Assembly: GCA_945893075.1 (NCBI GenBank)
Contig: CAMDDX010000018.1
Location: 1-42,189, forward strand
Reading direction: 5' to 3'
From: Planctomyces sp. SH-PL62
GTDB taxonomy: Bacteria > Planctomycetota > Planctomycetia > Planctomycetales > Planctomycetaceae
Length of the DNA stretch: 42,189 bases
Positions within the stretch are counted from its first letter, which is position 1; each line of letters starts with the position of its first letter. A program made the translations under genes and the position numbers. Shown piece after piece: positions 16,128-25,007 of this stretch. The notes beneath the pieces are model-generated. The model made no database searches. It saw only the letters and a program-made list of their open reading frames with translations, and had not been told where the DNA came from.

Positions 16128-17126
16128 CTACCACTTCCAGCGTGAGCGGAGGTCGGCGTTGACGACCGAGCCTTCCGGCCATTCGTTGCGGCTGAGCTGG
16201 ACGATGCAGGTCGCGTTCTCGATCCCCATGTCCTCCGAACTTCGAGTATCCGTCCCTCCCAGATGCGGGCTGAGCACCACGTTGTCGAGATGGATCAGCG
16301 GATTCGTGGGAAGCATCGGCTCCTGCTCGAAGACGTCGAGACCGGCTCCGGAGAGATGGCCCGATTGCAGGGCGGCGAGCAAATCTTTTTCGACGACCAA
16401 TCCGCCTCGCGCGGTGTTGATGAACGCGCTGCCGGGTTTCATCTTCGCGAAGAACGCCGCGTTGCACAGGCCGCGCGTCTGATCGTTCAGCGGGCAGTGC
16501 AGGCTGACGAAGTCGGATTGAGCGAGCAGTTCATCCTGCCCGATCAGCGTCAGGCCGTGCTTGGCCACGAAATCGCGATCGGGATAAGTCTCGTGGACGA
16601 GCACTTTCAGGCCGAGCGCCACGCAACGCACGGCGGTCGAACGTCCGATCCGTCCGAGGCCAATCAAACCCATCGTGCGACCACGCACCGGAGCGGTCAG
16701 CTTTTGCACCCAACGGCCCGTTCGCAACGTGCGATCGTTGAGGGCGACGTTTTTCGTGATCCCGAACAGCATTGCCAGCGTGTGCTCGGCAACTGCTTCG
16801 TGGTTTGAGTTCGGCGTGATCGTGACGGCGACGTTGTGCTCGGTCGCGGCGGGGATATCGACGCGGTCAAAACCGACACCCGCGCGGGCGATGACTCGCA
16901 GACTGGGTGACGACTCGATGACTTTGCGAGTCAGATATTCGCCGCCGGCAATGAGGGCGACACAGTCCCGCAGTTCCTCGATCGTTTCCGATTCGGGGCC
17001 GAGCCCGCGAGTGAAGATCGGGTTCTTCGGATAGCGAATCTCGAACCCCGCGTCGCGCAGGATGTGGGCATACGAAACCTCCGGCTTGTTGAGGAACGCT
17101 TCCGGAGTAATGAGCACTGTCGGCAT
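16128..17126 (-). CDS. D-isomer-specific 2-hydroxyacid dehydrogenase
   Basis: A 332-residue NAD-dependent dehydrogenase of the SerA/GhrB family. The nucleotide-binding motif is GLIGLGRIG (153-161), and the catalytic triad is R240 (NTARGG), E269 (EQEP) and H288 (SPHLGG). It lacks the C-terminal ACT or ASB domains of many 3-phosphoglycerate dehydrogenases, so a glyoxylate, hydroxypyruvate or related 2-ketoacid reductase is as likely as SerA. ATG 17126 has GAGGA six bases upstream. The gene is divergent from hisA across a 300-base gap that holds an 88-bp palindrome (17181-17268), and is followed by the alcohol dehydrogenase gene. Cytoplasmic. Confidence 0.88.
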   Translation of the reverse strand: MPTVLITPEAFLNKPEVSYAHILRDAGFEIRYPKNPIFTRGLGPESETIEELRDCVALIAGGEYLTRKVIESSPSLRVIARAGVGFDRVDIPAATEHNVAVTITPNSNHEAVAEHTLAMLFGITKNVALNDRTLRTGRWVQKLTAPVRGRTMGLIGLGRIGRSTAVRCVALGLKVLVHETYPDRDFVAKHGLTLIGQDELLAQSDFVSLHCPLNDQTRGLCNAAFFAKMKPGSAFINTARGGLVVEKDLLAALQSGHLSGAGLDVFEQEPMLPTNPLIHLDNVVLSPHLGGTDTRSSEDMGIENATCIVQLSRNEWPEGSVVNADLRSRWKW

Positions 17127-17180
17127 GAAAGATCCTCGGAAAATCAGGTTTGAGTTGGCTGGCCATCAATGATGAGCGAC

Positions 17181-17268
17181 TCCCATTCGACGTCTCCTTC
17201 GATTCGTCGGGCACCTGTTGATCGGTTTGGAAAAGAGCCCGACGAATCGAAGGAGACGACGAATGGGA
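17181..17268. repeat. 88-bp inverted repeat in the hisA divergent gap
   Basis: Arms of 32 bases (17181-17212 and 17237-17268) with one mismatch; the core is CTCCTTCGATTCGTCGGGC. The rest of the 300-base divergent gap (17127-17426) shows no gene, and must contain the promoters of both neighbours. Confidence 0.8.
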
Positions 17269-17426
17269 ACGCGACCATTCAATCGTGTTGGAGCGATTCG
17301 AGGCGGGATGTTAGGAATGCGGGTTCAAAGTTTCGAGCACTCGGCTGACGGTCAGATTGTCAGCCGTTATCGTCACGAATGATTGGCTGTCATCCGTACT
17401 GCGACGAAAGGCTTGGAAGACGATTC

Positions 17427-18512
17427 ATGGAAATTCTGCCGGCGATTGATCTGCGAGACGGCAAGTGCGTCCGCTTGCGACAAGGGGACTATGCTCAAGA
17501 GACGATTTTCGGCGACGACCCGACGGAGATGGCTCGGCGCTGGGCGAGCGAGGGGACGCGGTGGCTGCATCTGGTCGATCTCGACGGCGCGAAGGCCGGG
17601 CGTCCGGTGAATCACGAAGTCGTGCGGCGCATCGTGCAGGCGACCGGCGTGAAGTGCGAACTCGGCGGAGGTATCCGGGACGTAGCGGCGATCCGGCTGA
17701 TGCTCGACGACGTCGGGGTCGAACGAGTCATCATCGGCACGCAAGCACTCAAGCAGCCGGAATGGTTTCGCGAGATGGCTCAACGTTGGCCGGGGCGATT
17801 GGTGCTCGGCATTGATGCTCGTGACGGCATGGTGGCGACCGAAGGTTGGCTGGATGTGTCGAAGACTTCGGCCATCGAATTGGCGAAGTCGTATGCGGAC
17901 CTCGATCTGGCGGCTGTCGTTTATACGAACATCGCCAACGATGGCATGATGCAGGGGGTCGATGAAGGAACGATCCGCGACATGATCGCACTGACGGAAC
18001 TCGGCCTCCCGGTCATCGCCTCCGGTGGCGTGACGACGCTGCGAGATGTGCAACGCCTGGCGGACGTCAGCCGCGAGCACCCGAAGCTGATCGGCGCAAT
18101 CATCGGACGAGCGATCTACGAAGGCACAATTCGCGTGGCGGAAGCGATGAGCGTCGTCGTCGGTGACGCCAGGACTTCCGGCGATCCCGGTCAATGGAAG
18201 TATCCGGATTGGCAAATCGAGTGGGATGCCAAATTCACGATTGATGGGCTTCGGGAAATCGCGTCTGCAATCATCAATGCGACCGACCTTCGTGTTGAGC
18301 TCGATCTGTTCGACGAGGGGTACGCTCGAGTGAATGTCTTTCGGGGAGACATGAAGATTGGCGAAGTCTACGTCAATCGAACGATTGAGCCGTCGGGTCG
18401 CATCTACGCGATTTACTACGGCGAAGACGATGACGAATTCCATTCCGCTGAGATTGATGTGGTCGTCAAATTGCTGACTGCTTGCCGAACCAGGTTCCCC
18501 GATTCCGAGTAG
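17427..18512 (+). CDS. hisA: Phosphoribosylformimino-AICAR phosphate isomerase with an extra C-terminal domain
   Basis: A 361-residue protein. Residues 1-245 are a full HisA: it opens [15 protein letters not shown] with the catalytic Asp at residue 8, has GGGIRD, the second Asp in GIDARDG, and the phosphate-binding ASGG and GRAIYEG near the end. It catalyses the fourth step of histidine synthesis, an Amadori isomerisation of ProFAR. HisA normally stops here at about 240-250 residues. Here the frame continues for about 115 residues (from [17 protein letters not shown]) as a mixed alpha/beta, acidic domain with [20 protein letters not shown] that I do not recognise. ATG 17427 follows GGAAG. No other his gene is nearby. 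A leucine-rich-repeat gene starts 14 bases downstream and is probably co-transcribed. Confidence 0.9.
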   Translation: MEILPAIDLRDGKCVRLRQGDYAQETIFGDDPTEMARRWASEGTRWLHLVDLDGAKAGRPVNHEVVRRIVQATGVKCELGGGIRDVAAIRLMLDDVGVERVIIGTQALKQPEWFREMAQRWPGRLVLGIDARDGMVATEGWLDVSKTSAIELAKSYADLDLAAVVYTNIANDGMMQGVDEGTIRDMIALTELGLPVIASGGVTTLRDVQRLADVSREHPKLIGAIIGRAIYEGTIRVAEAMSVVVGDARTSGDPGQWKYPDWQIEWDAKFTIDGLREIASAIINATDLRVELDLFDEGYARVNVFRGDMKIGEVYVNRTIEPSGRIYAIYYGEDDDEFHSAEIDVVVKLLTACRTRFPDSE

Positions 18513-18526
18513 TTGGGAGTCCAGTC

Positions 18527-19258
18527 ATGAGTCTTTTAACGCGAATCGTGATCGCTCTGACGTTGTTCGTGGTCTCAACCGCTCGAGCGGAGTATCCCAA
18601 AGAGGCGCTCGCCCGATTGTTTGGCAAACAAGAACGGGGTGTCGATGGACGGATCACGTTGCTCGAACGGCCGAACCAGGAGTTGATGGCAGAGGATCTC
18701 AAGGCCGTCTCGGAGTTGGTGTCACTGAGGCAGCTCAACCTCGCCTTTTGCAAGCGGCTGAAAAACGAAGGACTGAAACATCTCCAGCGTTTGGAAGAAT
18801 TGCGCGAATTGAATCTGGGAGGCTGCAAGCTGATCGGCGATGCTGGCCTGGAGCACCTCAGCGCGTTGAAGAAACTCGAACGGCTCAATCTGTCCGTGAC
18901 CCAGGTCAGCGATGATGGATTGAAGGTGGTGGCTCAATTCAAAGGCTTGAAGGGGCTGGATCTCGACAACACAGGGGTGACTGAAGATGGCTTGCCGGTG
19001 CTCGCCCCGCTGACGGACTTGGAATACTTGCGGCTGGCGGACCTGGCCATCACCGATCGAGGTATCGCACAACTCGTGGGCTTCAAGAAGCTGACGTTCT
19101 TGGTGCTCAACGGCACGGAAGTGACGGATACCGGATTCCAAGAACTCTTGAAGCTGGAACGACTCGAACGCTTGTCGGTGGCCAACACTCGCGTCAGCCA
19201 AGAGGCGGTGCGACGAGCGAAACAGTCCAGACCGAATCTGCGGATCACGGGGCCGTAG
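18527..19258 (+). CDS. Exported leucine-rich-repeat protein
   Basis: A 243-residue protein with a signal peptide (MSLLTRIVIALTLFVVSTARA, cleavage likely after ARA). Residues 45-240 are about eight leucine-rich repeats of 23-25 residues of the bacterial/cysteine-containing type, with units such as LRQLNLAFCKRLKNEGLKHL and LERLNLSVTQVSDDGLKVV. These form a solenoid for protein binding, and planctomycetes carry many. No enzyme domain or membrane anchor is present, so it is likely periplasmic or released. GGGAG precedes ATG 18527 by 7 bases. It follows hisA by 14 bases; there is no obvious functional link to histidine synthesis. Confidence 0.85.
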   Translation: MSLLTRIVIALTLFVVSTARAEYPKEALARLFGKQERGVDGRITLLERPNQELMAEDLKAVSELVSLRQLNLAFCKRLKNEGLKHLQRLEELRELNLGGCKLIGDAGLEHLSALKKLERLNLSVTQVSDDGLKVVAQFKGLKGLDLDNTGVTEDGLPVLAPLTDLEYLRLADLAITDRGIAQLVGFKKLTFLVLNGTEVTDTGFQELLKLERLERLSVANTRVSQEAVRRAKQSRPNLRITGP

Positions 19259-19284
19259 CAGCGGTTTCAAAACCCGCCTGGGAG

Positions 19285-19349
19285 GTAGCCGCGTTCGCCA
19301 GAACGCGGGATTTCATGACATTCGCCCGCACTCTGGCGAGTGCGGCTAC
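19285..19349. repeat. 65-bp GTAGCCGC inverted repeat, copy 2
   Basis: Arms 19285-19309 and 19325-19349 with a 15-base loop. Reverse-complemented, both arms match copy 1 at 16059-16123 and most of the loop matches too, so the two are recent copies of one mobile unit about 3.2 kb apart in opposite orientation. The remaining gap to 19472 has no gene. Confidence 0.88.
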
Positions 19350-19472
19350 TGATCCGTGGGCCTTCCTGAATCCGTGGGGTGTCTCGCAGATGATTCACCC
19401 CGCGGATGAACGGCAATTACAACTGCGCATGACAAACGTGAATTCGCAGTTGGACGAACAGGGTCAAGCAAT

Positions 19473-20771
19473 ATGAATTCCAAGTTGTCGCGTCGTGAGT
19501 TTCTCTCCTCTGCCGGAGCCGCCGTTGGATTCGCGGCGACGTTGAACCATCCAGCCTGGGGAGACACTCCACCGGAGATCCCGATCTCTGGCCAGCATGA
19601 TGAGCGATTGCGGCCGCTCGACGAGTTGATGACCGGCTTTCTGGAGAAACACAAATTGCCGGGAGCCTCGTTGGCGGTCGGGCGCGGTGGGCGAGTGTTG
19701 TACGCTCGCGGGTTTGGCTGGGCGGATGTCGAAGCGAAGAAGCCGGTGCAGCCCGAAAGTTTGTTTCGGTTGGCGAGCATCTCGAAGTCGATTACCGCCG
19801 TCGCCGTGATGCGGGCGGTCGAGCAAGGCTGTCTGTCTCTGGATGACAAAATCCTGCCGTGGCTGGGTGAGTTGGTGCCGGCCGAGATCCCAGATGCTCG
19901 CTGGCGAGACATCACGCTGCGGCATTTGCTGCAACACACCGGCGGTTGGGATCGCGACAAGAGTTTCGATGCGATGTTTCGAGCGGTGCCGTTCGCGAAG
20001 GAGTTGGGCGTCGATCCTCCCGCGAAGCCGGAGCATGTCATTCGAGTCATGCTCAAGAAGCCGCTCGATTTCGCGCCGGGTGAGCGGTATGCGTACTCGA
20101 ACTTCGGCTACTGCTTGTTGGGGCGAGTCCTCGAACGGCTCGACGGCGTGAGTTACTTCGACAGCGTGTGGCGTCGAGTCCTCTGTCCGCTTGGCCTGCG
20201 ACGGTTGTGTCTCGGACGCACGTTGAAAGAATTCGCACATCCCGATGAGGTGAGCTATTACGGGACTGCTGGCGCGACCGCGCCGAGCGTGTTCGCTTCG
20301 AATGTCGGGCAACCGGTGGTAGTGCCGTATGGTGCCTGGCATCTGGAAGCGATGGATGCTCATGGCGGTTGGATTGGCAGCGCGTCGGATTTGGTGCGGC
20401 TGGCGATGTCGCTCGATCCGCAATCGTGCTGTCCGCTGCTGACCGCCGAGGGTTTGAAAACGATGTGGGCGCGACCGAGCGGCGCGGCAGGTCACGAATC
20501 GGATGGCAAGCCGAAAGAAGTGCATTACGGACTCGGCTGGTTCGTGCGCACGTTGCCGCCGGGAGACAAGATCAACGTCTGGCACACCGGCTCGCTCGAT
20601 GGCACGTCGACGATGTTTGTGCGGCGGCACGATGGCTTTTGCTGGGCGGTGCTTTTCAACAGCCGTAGCGGGTTCAATCCGGAGACGATGAAGTACGACA
20701 TCACCCCGTCGAAGGCGATCGACGGGGCGATTCATCAAGCGGTGGATGCGGTGGACTGGAAGCGAATCTGA
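19473..20771 (+). CDS. Tat-exported serine hydrolase, class C beta-lactamase/DD-peptidase fold
   Basis: A 432-residue protein. The N-terminus has a twin-arginine signal (SRREFLSSAGAAVGFA). The penicillin-binding fold motifs are present: S102-I-S-K105 (SxxK), Y208-S-N210 (YxN), and H371-T-G as the third motif (HTG replaces KTG, common in esterase-type and DD-aminopeptidase-type members). The family covers beta-lactamases, D-amino-acid peptidases and esterases such as EstB. The loop around residues 250-300 is Gly- and Ala-rich. Likely periplasmic. It is not next to any cell-wall operon, so the substrate is open. The gene converges on the PfkB-type kinase gene with a 20-base gap. Confidence 0.85.
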   Translation: MNSKLSRREFLSSAGAAVGFAATLNHPAWGDTPPEIPISGQHDERLRPLDELMTGFLEKHKLPGASLAVGRGGRVLYARGFGWADVEAKKPVQPESLFRLASISKSITAVAVMRAVEQGCLSLDDKILPWLGELVPAEIPDARWRDITLRHLLQHTGGWDRDKSFDAMFRAVPFAKELGVDPPAKPEHVIRVMLKKPLDFAPGERYAYSNFGYCLLGRVLERLDGVSYFDSVWRRVLCPLGLRRLCLGRTLKEFAHPDEVSYYGTAGATAPSVFASNVGQPVVVPYGAWHLEAMDAHGGWIGSASDLVRLAMSLDPQSCCPLLTAEGLKTMWARPSGAAGHESDGKPKEVHYGLGWFVRTLPPGDKINVWHTGSLDGTSTMFVRRHDGFCWAVLFNSRSGFNPETMKYDITPSKAIDGAIHQAVDAVDWKRI

Positions 20772-20791
20772 CGAAGCCAGTGCCCGACGAA

Positions 20792-21691
20792 TCATCCAAT
20801 TCGCGCCGGCAACAATTGCTCGGCATTTCGAGCGGCGGCCGAGATACCGGCTCGAATCGCGGTGGGCATGTCGGAGTCGTGTTGCAAAGCACAAGCGAGC
20901 CCAGCGGTGAAGCAGTCGCCGCAGCCGATGGGGTTCACAACCTCAACACGCGGGATGTCGAATCGAAAACGGTCTGAGATCGTCGCCCGTTGCTCGACGT
21001 GCGACGCGAGTACCTCATCGGGGCCGTTCGTGACAACGGCCCACTCCGCGCCGAAGTCATGGATTTCTTTCATCGCCTGCCAAACGTCGTCGGCCGAGGA
21101 AAGCGGCCGTTGGACGGTCTGAGCCAATTCTTCTCGATTCGGTTTGACCAGGAACGGTGCGTGACGCCAAGTCGCCAACAATTCGGCACCGCGAATATCC
21201 AAAATGGCTTTCGCTCGCGTGTGGTCGAGCAGTTTCGCGTAGTAGTCCGACGGCGTGTTGTTGGGGAGCGATCCCGTCAAGATCACGAACTCGACGTTGC
21301 TGGACGCCGCCTCTTCCGCAAACGCGGCCTCAAACGCGGAGAGTTCCGCTGTGGTGGCTGCCGCGGAGTTCTCAACGATTTCGGTCGTTTGGCCGGTCGC
21401 TCGGTCGAGCAGCGTCGAACAGACTCGCTGGCGGGCCGTTGAATCCACCCAGCGAACATCGACACCGAGATCGGCCATGTCTTGCCGCATCGCTTCGCCC
21501 GATGCGCCGCTGCCAATGAGCGACAGCGTGCGAACGCTTGCTCCGAGTTGCGTTAGCGCGAGGCCGACGTTGAGCACTTTGCCAGACGCGCACCAATGCA
21601 ATTCGCGAACACGGTTGACCTCACCGACTCGCAGCCGGTCGAGGACGGCGATCTGTTGCCACGCGGGAGTCAGGCCAGCGACGAGAATCAT
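20792..21691 (-). CDS. PfkB-family sugar kinase (1-phosphofructokinase/tagatose-6-phosphate kinase type)
   Basis: A 299-residue carbohydrate kinase. It begins MILVAGLTPAWQQ, like the 1-phosphofructokinase subgroup, has the sugar-binding stretch SGKVLNVGLALTQLG (37-51), and the second PfkB signature NPIGCGDCFTAGL near residue 255 with the catalytic Asp. A Cys replaces the usual Ala or Ser of the anion hole (GAGD), a small change seen in some relatives. No PTS or other sugar gene adjoins, so the substrate could be fructose-1-phosphate, tagatose-6-phosphate or another phosphosugar. ATG 21691 follows AAGGA. A palindromic element lies just upstream (21728-21809). Confidence 0.82.
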   Translation of the reverse strand: MILVAGLTPAWQQIAVLDRLRVGEVNRVRELHWCASGKVLNVGLALTQLGASVRTLSLIGSGASGEAMRQDMADLGVDVRWVDSTARQRVCSTLLDRATGQTTEIVENSAAATTAELSAFEAAFAEEAASSNVEFVILTGSLPNNTPSDYYAKLLDHTRAKAILDIRGAELLATWRHAPFLVKPNREELAQTVQRPLSSADDVWQAMKEIHDFGAEWAVVTNGPDEVLASHVEQRATISDRFRFDIPRVEVVNPIGCGDCFTAGLACALQHDSDMPTAIRAGISAAARNAEQLLPARIG

Positions 21692-21727
21692 GGAGTTGTC
21701 CTTGTGCCGCGGAGAACTCCGCGTTTC

Positions 21728-21809
21728 ATCCGCGTCCTCCGTGCAATCCGTGTTTTCAAATCGCCGAACATTGAACGAACAGAACACGGATGACGCGGAG
21801 GACACGGAT
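21728..21809. repeat. 82-bp ATCCGYGTCCTCCG inverted repeat
   Basis: Arms of 27 bases (21728-21754 and 21783-21809) with a few mismatches. It sits between the kinase start and the DUF447 stop, both on the minus strand, so it may be in the kinase leader. Confidence 0.7.
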
Positions 21810-21851
21810 CATCGCAGAAGCAATCAGAGTCAACGGCTCGCTGGTGAGTTG

Positions 21852-22433
21852 TCATTTTCGGCGTGCGTCTGAAACGAAAAAGTCCGCGACGTGATCGCAG
21901 ACAAGTTGAAACGCCGCGAGTTCGTTTGGTCCGGCGGTTTTTTCGACAGGGCTTCGTAATGCGGCGAGTTGCCGTTCGACTTCTTCGCGAGGCAGCAGAT
22001 GTAATCGCGTCGCCAAGATCGCCGCTTCGAGCACCGCATGCTTCGCGCGGTTGAAGCCGAACACATCGCGTAGTCGTCCGACGTGGACGACTCGTGCGCG
22101 GATTTCGGTGCGGTCGTGCGTCGCGTCGAGCGATTCGATTTCAAACTCGTACCAGCGGCAAGCGGATGCGAGGACTCGGCCGGTGACTCGTTCGGCGGAG
22201 AATGTCTCCGGCGGCGTGTCGAGTTTTCCGATCGCGGCTTTCGCCAGCAGCAAGACGTCATCGACGACGTGAAACACCCCTTGAGGTCGCTCTTTCAAAT
22301 TGCGAAAAGTCTGCGATGTCTGAAACGGACGCAGATGCAGCCAGGTCATCGACACATCAACGATCGGCCCTATCGGCGCGATGTTGAGTTCGCCGGCGGC
22401 GTTCAAGCTGGTGACGATGCCTTCAAGGATCAT
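21852..22433 (-). CDS. DUF447 family protein (FMN-binding split-barrel-like)
   Basis: A 193-residue protein that opens MILEGIVTSLNAAGELNIAP and then has LRPFQTSQTFRNL and GVFHVVDDVLLLAKAAIG, the hallmarks of DUF447. This family is shared by methanogenic archaea, methylotrophs and planctomycetes and tends to occur in genomes with the tetrahydromethanopterin C1 pathway (family knowledge, from memory). The fold resembles flavin-nucleotide-binding split barrels. ATG 22433 is chosen because relatives begin there; upstream codons fall in a palindromic repeat. The membrane protein gene upstream on the same strand ends 136 bases away, with that repeat filling the gap. Confidence 0.85.
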   Translation of the reverse strand: MILEGIVTSLNAAGELNIAPIGPIVDVSMTWLHLRPFQTSQTFRNLKERPQGVFHVVDDVLLLAKAAIGKLDTPPETFSAERVTGRVLASACRWYEFEIESLDATHDRTEIRARVVHVGRLRDVFGFNRAKHAVLEAAILATRLHLLPREEVERQLAALRSPVEKTAGPNELAAFQLVCDHVADFFVSDARRK

Positions 22434-22439
22434 GATTCC

Positions 22440-22568
22440 GTAGGTCAGGCTTTCCAGCCTGACTCCAGTGAATGACAAGACAGAGAGGGGACGATCGTTG
22501 TCCTCGCGGTCACATTTCAGGCAATGAAAGTCTGTTGCCTTCGGGTCAGCCTGGAAAGGCTGACCTAC
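22440..22568. repeat. 129-bp GTAGGTCAGGCTTTCC inverted repeat
   Basis: Perfect or near-perfect 24-base arms (22440-22463 and 22545-22568), each holding a self-complementary core (GTCAGGCTTTCCAGCCTGAC). It fills the gap between the stop of the membrane protein gene (22570) and the start of DUF447 (22433) almost exactly. Confidence 0.85.
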
Positions 22569-22569
22569 G

Positions 22570-23421
22570 TCATGCGGCCTCGATCGCGGCCGATTCGCAG
22601 ACGGCGGAGTATGACAGCTCGATCTCGGCTGGCTCGTCGCTCGACTCGCGTTTGAGTTCGACTCGCATTCCGTAGGCGTACACGACGGAGACCTTCCAGC
22701 GGGCGGGATCGTCCCCGATCGCCTCGCACTCAACCTGCGGCACGGCGGCGAACGGCGGGCTGAAGGGGACGTGAACCGAGGCAGCTCGCTGTCCGGCCGC
22801 GAACGAGATACGAATTGCGCCTTCGATTTGATCGACCCCGCCGGGCAACGCTTGCCGAGTCATCCATTGTGTCGTTGACTCGTCGGAACGCTCGTCGACG
22901 ACCGGCGCGAAGACGGATAAGTCGGCTGGCGTAGCCCGGACGCCTACGTCCGGGCGATCGGACGTAGGCGTCCGATCTACGGCCTCGGACAAGCGGCTAA
23001 TCTCACTAGCCCGACGCGCGAGCGAGGGGTCTTCGTTCGCAACCCCTCGCTCGCGCGTCGGGCTAGTGAGACTCAGCGCGAAGCCGGCGGCCGACAACGC
23101 GGCGATGCCGACCAGCCAACCGCGAGCCAGCGGCGAATCGGACGGCAACAGTGCGACGCCGCCCAGCCATGTTGGCAACCAAGCGACAACCGCCGCGATT
23201 TGTTCGGTGCGCGGCGATCGGACACAGGCTCGTTGTTGAAACGAGACCCAGCCGAATCCGCTCAGCAACGTCGCGAGCAGACTGACTAACACACACGGCC
23301 AAGCGGAAACCACGCTTTCGATCCCGCCCGCCACGCGACGTGACAACAGCAAGACCGTGACGACGATCAAGCTGCTCCAGATCAAGACGGCGGCTTGGCG
23401 ATTCCGTTCGGCACTCGTCAT
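22570..23421 (-). CDS. Membrane protein with two translated palindromes in its linker
   Basis: A 283-residue protein of unknown family. Residues 1-140 carry four hydrophobic helices (LIWSSLIVVTVLLL, CVLVSLLATLLSGFGW, IAAVVAWLPTWLGGVALL, LVGIAALSAAGFALS). A linker follows, then a C-terminal soluble domain of about 110 residues beginning FAPVVDERSDE and ending in beta-rich sequence (VEGAIRISFAAGQ-like, VPQVECEAIGDD). The linker is formed largely by two palindromic elements read in frame: SLTSPTRERGVANEDPSLAR and AVDRTPTSDRPDVGVRATP. The frame stays open through both. ATG 23421 (MTSAERNRQ) was chosen over an upstream start inside another repeat. It lies upstream of DUF447 on the same strand. Confidence 0.7.
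   Translation of the reverse strand: MTSAERNRQAAVLIWSSLIVVTVLLLSRRVAGGIESVVSAWPCVLVSLLATLLSGFGWVSFQQRACVRSPRTEQIAAVVAWLPTWLGGVALLPSDSPLARGWLVGIAALSAAGFALSLTSPTRERGVANEDPSLARRASEISRLSEAVDRTPTSDRPDVGVRATPADLSVFAPVVDERSDESTTQWMTRQALPGGVDQIEGAIRISFAAGQRAASVHVPFSPPFAAVPQVECEAIGDDPARWKVSVVYAYGMRVELKRESSDEPAEIELSYSAVCESAAIEAA
22931..22980. repeat. 50-bp GTAG-CGGACG palindrome inside a coding region
   Basis: Arms of 22 bases (22931-22952 and 22959-22980), three mismatches, 6-base loop. Same family as 13698-13760. On the minus strand it is read in frame as AVDRTPTSDRPDVGVRAT with no stop. Confidence 0.85.
23003..23069. repeat. 67-bp CACTAGCCCGACGCGC palindrome inside a coding region
   Basis: Perfect 28-base arms (23003-23030 and 23042-23069) with an 11-base loop. 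Related to the intergenic element at 28953-29051, whose arms read ACTAACCCGACGCGCAAGC. On the minus strand it is read in frame as SPTRERGVANEDPSLARRAS. Confidence 0.9.
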
Positions 23422-23453
23422 GTCAGCGATCCTTCGCTGGGAGGGGGAAATGG

Positions 23454-23550
23454 AAAATGAGAAATGGAGAATGAAAAATGCAAAAGGGAAGTTCAACGAT
23501 CAACGCCGAGTCATTTTGCATTCTCCATTTGTCATTTCTCATTTTTCATT
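23454..23550. repeat. Imperfect AT-rich inverted repeat (GAGAAATGGAGAATG)
   Basis: The left arm GAAATGGAGAATGAAAAATG and the right arm CATTCTCCATTTGTCATTTC pair imperfectly around the middle at about 23498. It lies between the metK stop (23559) and the start of the upstream membrane protein gene (23421), and is unusually AT-rich against its surroundings. Confidence 0.6.
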
Positions 23551-23558
23551 CTGCGGTT

Positions 23559-24701
<1,143 letters not shown>

Positions 24702-24736
24702 GTCGCTTTGGTTCCGTCGTTTGTCTGAAAAGAACT

Positions 24737-24775
24737 GGCCGGTCTTCCTGCAAGGCTTCCGAACCTCGACCGGCC
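24737..24775 (-). promoter_or_regulatory. Hairpin in the metK leader
   Basis: GGCCGGTC at 24737-24744 pairs exactly with GACCGGCC at 24768-24775, and the loop contains a further short pairing (AGGTTCGGAAGCCT on the metK strand). It sits 36 bases upstream of the metK start in the transcribed direction. A SAM-sensing leader is possible given the gene, but I do not recognise any known SAM riboswitch consensus. Confidence 0.35.
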
Positions 24776-24847
24776 AAAGTCGTGCGGGATTGTAGGTGCG
24801 GCGGCGCGATGCCTCAACGCCGGTCAAAGATCCGTGTCGATTGCCTC

Positions 24848-24926
24848 TGCCTTCATTTTTTGCCCTTCATTTTCCGCCAGCATGCAGCGGAAGCTGGCGG
24901 AAAATGAAGGGCGAAAGATGAAGGCA
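24848..24926. repeat. 79-bp inverted repeat in the metK/amidase gap
   Basis: Arms of 34 bases (24848-24881 and 24893-24926) with two mismatches, core CCCTTCATTTTCCGCCAGC, 11-base loop. Apart from this and the metK hairpin, the 306-base divergent gap (24702-25007) has no gene I can support. Confidence 0.8.
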
Positions 24927-25007
24927 GGAGACTGGAGCGAATACGCGGTGCGGCTTAGAACGTGTCGGACGAGACCTCATCAAGATGAGTTGCCGGGAGT
25001 CTGCCGC

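Noticed and set aside
18165-18512. HisA extension as a frameshift artefact joining a second gene
   Set aside because: The frame is continuous and no ribosome site or plausible start is seen at the junction; kept as a fusion, to be confirmed in relatives.
19464-20894. Minus-strand open frame of 476 residues
   Set aside because: Antisense of the serine hydrolase, which has all three catalytic motifs.
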